From: Actinomycetota bacterium
Lineage (GTDB): Bacteria > Actinomycetota > Thermoleophilia > Gaiellales > Gaiellaceae
Length of the DNA: 5,493 nt
Direction: 5' to 3'
NCBI GenBank assembly: GCA_005883365.1
Contig: VAXA01000203.1
Span: 1 to 5,493, forward strand
Position numbers and translations under genes: made by a program. Positions 5,404 to 5,493 of this stretch are shown here, piece after piece. A model generated the notes under the pieces. That model worked only from the letters and a program-made list of their open reading frames with translations. It made no database searches and had not been told where the DNA came from. The number at the start of each line of letters is the position of its first letter. Positions within the stretch are counted from its first letter, which is position 1.

Positions 5404-5493
5404 ATGGAATGGGCGCTCGCGCTTGCGGCGATGCTCGCCGTCGTCGCCGTCGTCTTCGTCGCGCGACCGTTCCTGCGCGACCCGTCTCCCGCG
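5404..5493 (+). CDS. N-terminus of a membrane-anchored protein in the ccm cluster, possibly CcmI-like (3' end cut)
   Basis: The ATG begins one base after the ccmF stop codon (TGAgATG), and 30 codons stay open to the window edge: MEWALALAAMLAVV, then AVVFVARPFLRDPSPA. This is a single hydrophobic segment (about residues 3-20) followed by Arg/Pro-rich residues, with no Cys motif so far. The layout resembles the N-terminal anchor of CcmI-type and similar small proteins found after ccmF, in which a short anchor precedes a charged coiled coil; this rests on position and general character only. CcmH would be an alternative, but its Cys pair would lie beyond the edge. Near-overlap with ccmF suggests translational coupling. 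The reading frame is convincing; the identity is tentative. Confidence 0.5.
   Translation, partial: MEWALALAAMLAVVAVVFVARPFLRDPSPA

Overview
This is a high-GC, densely coding stretch of bacterial chromosome. It most resembles an actinobacterium-like genome, and from the gene content I suspect the Thermoleophilia (Gaiellales/Solirubrobacterales). The reasons are strong G/C preference at third codon positions, an actinobacterial-type AAA-ATPase/TPR signalling protein, a System I cytochrome c maturation cluster with a CxxxY-type CcmE, GTG starts, and start codons lying 6-7 nt behind TANNNT -10 motifs (leaderless style) instead of behind Shine-Dalgarno sites. The lineage is an inference; no rRNA or marker gene is present.

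Layout. Bases 1-1911 (+) hold the C-terminal 636 residues of a large regulatory ATPase with TPR repeats, cut by the left edge. Its 3' end overlaps by 52 nt the end of a convergent gene (1860-2693, -) for an endonuclease IV-like TIM-barrel protein that keeps eight of the nine expected metal ligands. A 44-bp divergent intergenic region (2694-2737) carries overlapping back-to-back promoter candidates and a perfect 14-bp palindrome over the start codon of a small unknown protein (2738-2980, +). A 54-bp gap with a GC-rich hairpin and a -10 motif follows. Then comes a tight co-directional cluster: ccmE (3035-3439), ccmF (3447-5402) and the first 30 codons of a membrane-anchored protein (5404 to the right edge), possibly CcmI-like.

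How the genes work together. CcmE and CcmF form the late part of cytochrome c maturation: CcmE carries heme on the outer face of the membrane and CcmF ligates it to apocytochrome c. The CcmE heme-attachment residue is cysteine (CPSKY) instead of the usual histidine, while CcmF keeps its four key histidines. ccmA-D are not in the window and would be expected downstream. The ATPase, the TIM-barrel protein and the small protein have no evident functional link to heme handling. Every annotated base belongs to a gene or to one of the two short intergenic gaps; I see no mobile element, RNA gene, CRISPR array or long non-coding stretch. I found nothing that amounts to a wholly new system. The most interesting signals are the leaderless-type start architecture and palindrome around 2694-2745, the CxxxY CcmE, and the small Cys/His protein.
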